8,655 nt of DNA, taken from the NCBI GenBank assembly GCA_017936205.1, contig JAGBGB010000032.1:1-8655 (forward strand), given 5' to 3'. This document shows, one piece after another, positions 1-6,700 of the stretch; position 1 is the first letter of the stretch, and the number at the start of each line of letters is the position of its first letter. This stretch comes from Oscillospiraceae bacterium. GTDB taxonomy: Bacteria; Bacillota; Clostridia; Oscillospirales; Oscillospiraceae. The translations under genes were made by a program, and so were the position numbers. The notes beneath the pieces were generated by a model. The model worked only from the letters and a program-made list of their open reading frames with translations, was not told where the DNA came from and ran no database searches.

Positions 1-733
1 CCAGCAGACCGTCGAAGTCGAAGCTGTAACGCCCTGCTACGGTTCCGTAGGGCTGTGCCCCGGTGACGGTGGCTGTTTTACTCTCGCCCTTATGGTCCTT
101 ATAGGTCACACGGAGGCTCAGCTCCTCTACACTGCCACTGTAGTTGGCAGCATGGAACACATAGCGCAGAGTTACCTTGCTGTCCAGCAGCAGGGACTTA
201 CCTACCCACAGAACAGTGGGAGTCTTCAGATCCCCCAGATCCCTGTTGTGGTTCCCGAAGGTCACAGCGTTCAGGTCCGTCAGGTAGGCTCGCTGCTCCT
301 CTGTCATAGCCTGATCCACCAAGGCATCCGTACGGTAGCCCTTGAAGCTCTGAGCAGCAGAACCGTAACGCAGCAGATTGGCACAGAGCAGCTTCAGCTT
401 CTCCGGTGCACCGTCCTTGGCAAGCTGACTGTAAGCATAGCTGCCAATGCTGTAAGAATCCATGGGAGTATAGTACTCTCTGCCATCCTTGCTGTAGTGG
501 AGAGTCCCTTCGATCACATCCCCCATCTGCACGGCAGTCAAGCCATCCAGAGTGAAGTAGTCATAATCTCCCTTCTCAACAGGCTGCAGGGTGACTATGC
601 GGCTACCTGTCAGAGTATTGCCCTCATAGGTGGGAATGCGACATTGCAGATAAACGTCGTCCCGTCCTTCTAAAGCAGCCTTGGACACAACATAGTTCAG
701 GGAAATGTCGGCGGCAAGATTCAGGGAGTGCAT
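1..733 (-). other. C-terminal domain common to giant gut-Clostridia surface proteins (cut by window edge)
   Basis: It begins MHSLNLAADISLNYVV (residue 2641) and shows GDYDYFTLDGLTAVQMGD, YSIGSYAYSQLAK, LCANLLRYGSAAQSFKGY, MTEEQRAYLTDL, FGNHN, TVLWVGKSLLLDSKVTLRYV, LRVTYKDH and finally YSFDFDGLL at the edge. I recognise this arrangement as a recurrent C-terminal region of large secreted proteins in Faecalibacterium/Oscillospiraceae-type genomes, and it usually has about 80-100 more residues. It therefore suggests that the stop codon lies a few hundred bases left of position 1. Confidence 0.55.
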
Positions 734-3700
734 CAGCACTGTATCCTCGTCCATGATCGGTGTTTCCAGAACGGAGCGAATGACCAATGCTGCCGCCTCG
801 GCAGTATTGCCGTCTACCAGCAGCTTGTAGTACTCTGTGGCTGCTTCGCTGTTTTTCTTCTCAGGTGCATCCGAAGCGGTCGCAGCAGCTTGGGTGTCTT
901 CTGCAGCCGTAGTCTCTGTCGGCAGGATCTCCGGATCCCTGATCTGATCCTTAGGCAGCCCTACCTCCGGCTGAGCAGAATAGGCGATCTTCAGATCGGT
1001 AACAGACAGTACATGGCTGCGGCTGTTAGCAATTCCCTCCCGGGGAGCATTATATAGGACGATATAGCAATAGCGGAAGGTCTGATCCCCTACCTTCTCT
1101 TCCTTGAACTTCTCACTGTCCAGCTCCAGAGCATAATACTGGGAGGTCGCACTGCTTATGGTCAGCTCCCGACGGCTGCTTAATTCCAGCAGCTCCGTCG
1201 AGCCCTCTCCCTCAGAGACAACGCCTACCACAAACTGACCGGGCATATTCTCTGCAATGGTCTTGACCCCCACATCCAGACTGGTAGGTACATAGCTTGT
1301 GGAGATCTGCAGCTTAAATGCCACCGCCTGACCGGGATCCAGATAGATCTCGTTCTTGGGGCCTATCTTGTTATAGGTCTGGACATCCAGCGCATAGTGA
1401 TCGCTTAGCTGAATGCCGGTTTGGAACACATGGACATCCTTACCGGTATTGGGATCTTCTATGGTGGTGTCAGTGACCTCGGCAGAATCTACGAAGACAG
1501 CACCGGCTTTGTTTTCCTCAAACAAAGCTGCAAACTCCGTTGCCGACAGCAGGATATTGCGAACCTCCTTAATAGACGGGTAGGCTTCCTTGTCAGCTCG
1601 GTATGCCTGAAGCACAGAGGCATTGTCACTCAGCTCTGTATTGATGGGGTCATAGATCCGAACCGCATCAAAGTGGAATTCTCCACCCCGCTGCAGGAAG
1701 GGATAGGGACTGCTGACTGCCTTGTTGACCCACAGGGTCACGGTGTATTCTCCGTGCTCCAGTCCCTGCACAGAAACTACAGGGATCTGATACAGCTCAA
1801 GCTCACCCTTGTTATTGACAGTCAGAGTCTTAACCGGCTGTTCTGTAGCAGGTGCATTCTTTCTCCGAACCTCCACGCGGATCGCAGCCTGATCTACACC
1901 GGTACGGCTGATGATATCGAAGCCTGTACCAACGAAGTCGAAGCTGGCTTCCGTATAATCCGTATTCGCAGCGGCATTGGGCACCTTCACACCCAATCCC
2001 TCAACACAATAGCTGTTGTTGTCGGAAAGGGTCGGATCATCCTCATAGGTAGAGTCATAGCCGTACACCGTAGGAGCCTGATCTCCGGGACCTACATACA
2101 GATAATCAATGGTGATCTTTCCGGGCTCATGAGGATCGAGACTCTTGATCTGACCGAAGAAGGGGCGGAGCTTGTGGATAGCAGACTGATTCCGGAATTC
2201 CTCCGTAGCATCGCAGGTTACCGTGAGATAGCTATCCCCATTCAGGTAGTACGGATCAAAGGAAACCGCATAGCATGCATTACCGCACACATTTCCCAGA
2301 GGCTCACCTGCTCCATTGTTGGTGTACTGCAGTAGCACATAGGGCTCCTCCTTTGTACTTCCACGGGTAAAGCCGGTCATCTTGAAGCGAACCTGGAATA
2401 CCTCAGCATCCTGTGGATGGAAATCCAAAGGCGTGCCGGAGTAAGCGCTGCCGATACCGGTATCAATATAGAGATCCGGGTATGCTCCTGCGGGAAGGGT
2501 CCCTATAGAGCTTGCCACCAAAACACCCGCCTCGGGCTCTACCTCCACACCCTCTGATTTTTCAGTGTAGTAGAACCAGTTGGGGTTTTCGGCAACATCA
2601 TAGTTCAGACTGCCGTAGGTATCGCTGTCATAGCGATCCCGATCCGCCTGCAGATCATCGAAGCCGAAGAACAGGCTCCGGGCTGCGGGCTTGGCTTCCT
2701 GTCGGGGTCCTACATAGATGTAGTCGATTATGATCTGACCATTCAAGCCGGTCAGGTTGCTGAAGGAAGGCCGAATGGAGCTGACCCGTTCTAACTTGCG
2801 GAAGGACTCCGACAATTCGATGACCGCAGTCACATATTCCCCTTTATCTATAGCAGCGGCATCTACCTTATCCGTGCGCCCTGCCTCAGGCATACCTGAA
2901 GGAGCGACCTCTCCCTCACTGTACCACAGGATAAGCAGGGGATTGGCTTTCTGTCCGTTGCTCAGGGTGGTGCATTGCATATTCTTTACCTTGAAACGGA
3001 TCATGGCGATCTCCGCCTTGGCAGGAGAGAAATACAGAGGTGCTGTAGTTAAACTGGCAGTTGCTCCCGTATGCACATATTCGAACCCGGTATTCTTAGA
3101 TACCATAGATAGGGTGCCGGAGGTCTCATTCATGCTTACAGAAGCTGTTCTGGTCACATTGTAGGACCAGTTCACCGGAGCAGACTCATCGAACTGTATT
3201 CCACCATATATATCGGATCCATAACGTCCCCGATCTGCCTGAGTGTTGTTGAAGGTAAAGTACAGATATTCGTCCCTCCGATTTACATAAGACAGTCCAT
3301 CCTCCGGCCCCATGTAGAGGTAATCGAAGGTAGCTGTACCGGTTCCCACCAGATTGTCAAAGAAGATCCTAACTCCATGAATCTCCCTCTCTGTAAGGAA
3401 GCTCACATGCAGCGGCAAACGCAGGGTAACATACTCCCCGAAGGTGCTGATGTTTGCCGATGAAGAAGCATTTGCCTCAACAAAGCCGCCTCCCGTATCT
3501 GCCAAGGTAAAATAGTTCAGGAAAACCTTGGTGTCCGGATTTGCGGTAAATCCATCCAATCTCAGGCGAATCTCCGCAACATCATCCACATTGGGATGGT
3601 AGCTCAGGGTCGGCTGGGTGATCTGCCGATTCCCCGTAGCTGTGTAGCCCACATTGAAGAAGGTATCTACAAAGGCATCTCCACCGTTGTTTTGAGCGAC

Positions 3701-6700
3701 CTCCATGGTCATGGTGCCTGCATCATTGTCATAGGAAAGCCCCTGAACCCAGCTTGTGCCGTAGCTCCATGCTCCATTGTCGAAGTTCCTGTCATCCGTG
3801 TAATCAGTGTTATTGTTGGCTCCATAGATCGGGGAATCATAGCGTTCCCGATCCGCCTGTGTATTCTCGAAGCCGAAGAACAGAGAATTCCTGCTGAACT
3901 CATTGCCCTTCATGCCCACTTCCGGGCCCACATAGATGTAGTCATAAACGATCCTTGCAGGCTTGCTAAGATCCTTCGGGCAAATGGTAGAAAGCTCAAA
4001 GCGGAAGGCATTGATCACATCTGCTCGGCGGAAGCTCTCAAGCTCACTGATCGAGGTGCGGATGGTAATGTATTCTCCGTCCCTCAGCTTTTCCATATCA
4101 ACGGGATATTGGAGGTAGGCACCATCCACCTTCCCCACATCATCATTTGCTTGATTCCCCTGAGTGAAGTAAACCTTGAAATAAGCTTGGGCATCTGTAG
4201 CACGGCAATTCTCAACCTTAAAGCGTACCTGAAGGAAGTGATCCTCACCCGGCGCATAATTCAGGGGATCGCTGTGATAGCTCCCGCCGGGGGTCGCAGT
4301 CTGGATATAGTGGTAGAGCTTCGTTTCATTAGCGGGTAAATTCAGAGACAAGGTACCGCTCTTTGTATCTACAACAGGAAGATCTGTAAGCCCCTCTGCA
4401 ATGACCCAAGTCTGAGACTCATCGAAGTCAATGCCGTTATACAAGGGATCCACGCTGTAGCGTTGCTCGTAGCCTCTGCCGTCAAAGTCCACGAAGAAGG
4501 CATTCATGGGGATGCTCTCCTTGTCGATCTCAGGAACATAGACGGTGTCTCCTACTTCGCCGTAGTCCTGAATATCCTTGGTAGCCGTGCCTACGATGTG
4601 CCACTTGTTTGCATCCGTCATGGGCTCCTTACTTGCAGCGGACAGACGGAATATAGGGCTGCTGCCGTCCTGATTCAACACGAAGTCGGTTTCGTAGTAC
4701 ATCAGAGTCGCAGGAAGGATGGTCACAGGGATCACGACCTCACAAGGGGTGGCATCATCCAGTACAAAGCCAAGGGTACAGCGCAGGTGTACGGGTCGAT
4801 CCAGCAGCTTCTTTAGGGTAAAGCGAAGGGTATCCTTCCGATCCTGTCCATCGTCCTTGCTGTCGTAGACAAGCACATCCCCGTAGTCTCTGCCCGGATC
4901 CTGTATTTCTACCGTTTCGACTCGGCTCTTGCGGATCAGCAGCTCGGACACTCCATCAACCACTGCATCATCTACAATGGGGATTTCTATGGGCTTGCCG
5001 TAATCCATAACCACGGTCAGAGGCTCCGGTATCAGCGTAGGCGTATAAATATAGGTATTGGTGCAGGTATAGGAAATAACCTCGGTTTCATACTGAATGC
5101 CATGCACTGTGGCAACAGGTGAGCTGCTTCCACGAACAGGCGCCAAGGCGGTGCCATTGGCATTTCCGTCCCAGCGGCTTTCCGCCCAGCGGCTACTGAG
5201 TGCATCCTCAACCACCTGATAGTCCTCACCGTAGAACTGGAGGCTGCGGAACTCTGCACGCTGCCCATTTTTCAGGGTGAAATGCCCTCTGCTGTCCGTC
5301 GCTCCCGTATCCACCAGAATATTCTCTGTATTATATACATAATAGGGCTCATAAGGAATGGTGATCTGATCCCGGAACAGAGTAAAGCCGAAATCAAGAG
5401 TATTCAAATGCGCCATGGTCTCAGCAGAAATGGCAGTGCTTGTAAGGCTGCCGTCAGCCTTGCCGTAGTAGGGTTGGATCTCCTTCTCCACGGTCAGAGT
5501 ATCTGCCTGAGGGAGATTAAAGGTAATGGCACTGTTGGTCTTACCCTTGCCTCGATCCATGTAATAGACCGTCAGGGTATGGGTGGCTTTCTGCTGTGCA
5601 AATTCCTCAACATCCTGACAATCCAGAGACTCGGTGTACATATTCTTCCGCTGGTAGAGCGTATTTTCCGGTATTGTACCCATGGCTGTTACGGTCAAGC
5701 CCCTATCCAAATACCACTGACGATCCGTGCTTTCCTTGGCATAGCCGTTGGGATTCTTATCTCGGATCTGACCGAACTTATCGGAGCGAACAATGACCTC
5801 CCCGTTAGAGAAGTTGATCTTGCCTTGGATCGCATCGTGGGAGCCACCGATATCCATAACCAGCTTGCCATCAATATAGACCCAGACATCATCATCCCCG
5901 GAGAATTCAAAGGTAATGGGCTGGTTGGTATCCCGATCAATAAGCCCGTCCTCGGTCATCATGAATTCGATATCCAGCTTCATGCCGAAGCCATAAACCG
6001 GTCTGCCGATCTGCCCGGGCTTATCAGCCATCTGGTAAGTCTTTGAATTTGTTACGGAGCCGACACCATTGAGCAAATAGCTGGGAGTTCTCTCGGCAGT
6101 CTGCCCCACTGCAGTCACAGCAGTGTATGCCTCCCATGGTCTGTCGCTCATATCTGCAAAGGGCTGGAAACCTGTAATATAAGAATCTGTTGGCAAATGT
6201 GTCGATATATCCCCGGAAACATAAGAGGGATTCTGTCGGTCTGCTCCAACCGAAGAGTATCCGAAGGAAGCAGGCCGATCTGCAATGTTCAGCTTGATAC
6301 CGGAACGGTGATCGTCGGCAAAAAACACTGCATTCTCATCACTGCTCATGGTGTAGTACCCCGTTTCCGGATCAAAGACAAAGGGGATCTGCACATCCGT
6401 ATAAACATCCTTAACGCCCTCAACGCTGTTGTCGGTCCAAAAATCCGAATAAGCCACAACACCATTTGCAAAGGGCACATTATATGCCTTGGATAGATCC
6501 GCCGCCGCAATGCCGGATGTAACGGAATAGTTTTGTGCCGCATATATAATTGCAGTTTCCTTATCCACGCTTGAATCATAGTAGCTATAATAGGCACCGC
6601 TTTCCGGCTTATTCTTTGCAGCCTCAAAGTAGAAGCCCTTGCTGTCCTCATCGTTATCCAACGCTCTGGTCTTCTGATTCACTTCGTCCTCATTCCAGTT

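Noticed and set aside
1421..2335. Long plus-strand open frame of 304 codons, and similar ones at 92-673, 3596-4339, 5282-6046 and 7529-8260
   Set aside because: They lie antisense to the minus-strand frame with clear domain motifs. Their translations are Ile/Val/Leu/His-rich without recognisable motifs, and they fit as shadows created by the codon composition of the real gene.
5840..5911. PA14 sugar-binding domain instead of fibro-slime
   Set aside because: The acidic-aromatic GDDDVWVYIDG loop is common to both, but the later YYMDRG..KTNSAI motif and the leader region are those of fibro-slime proteins.
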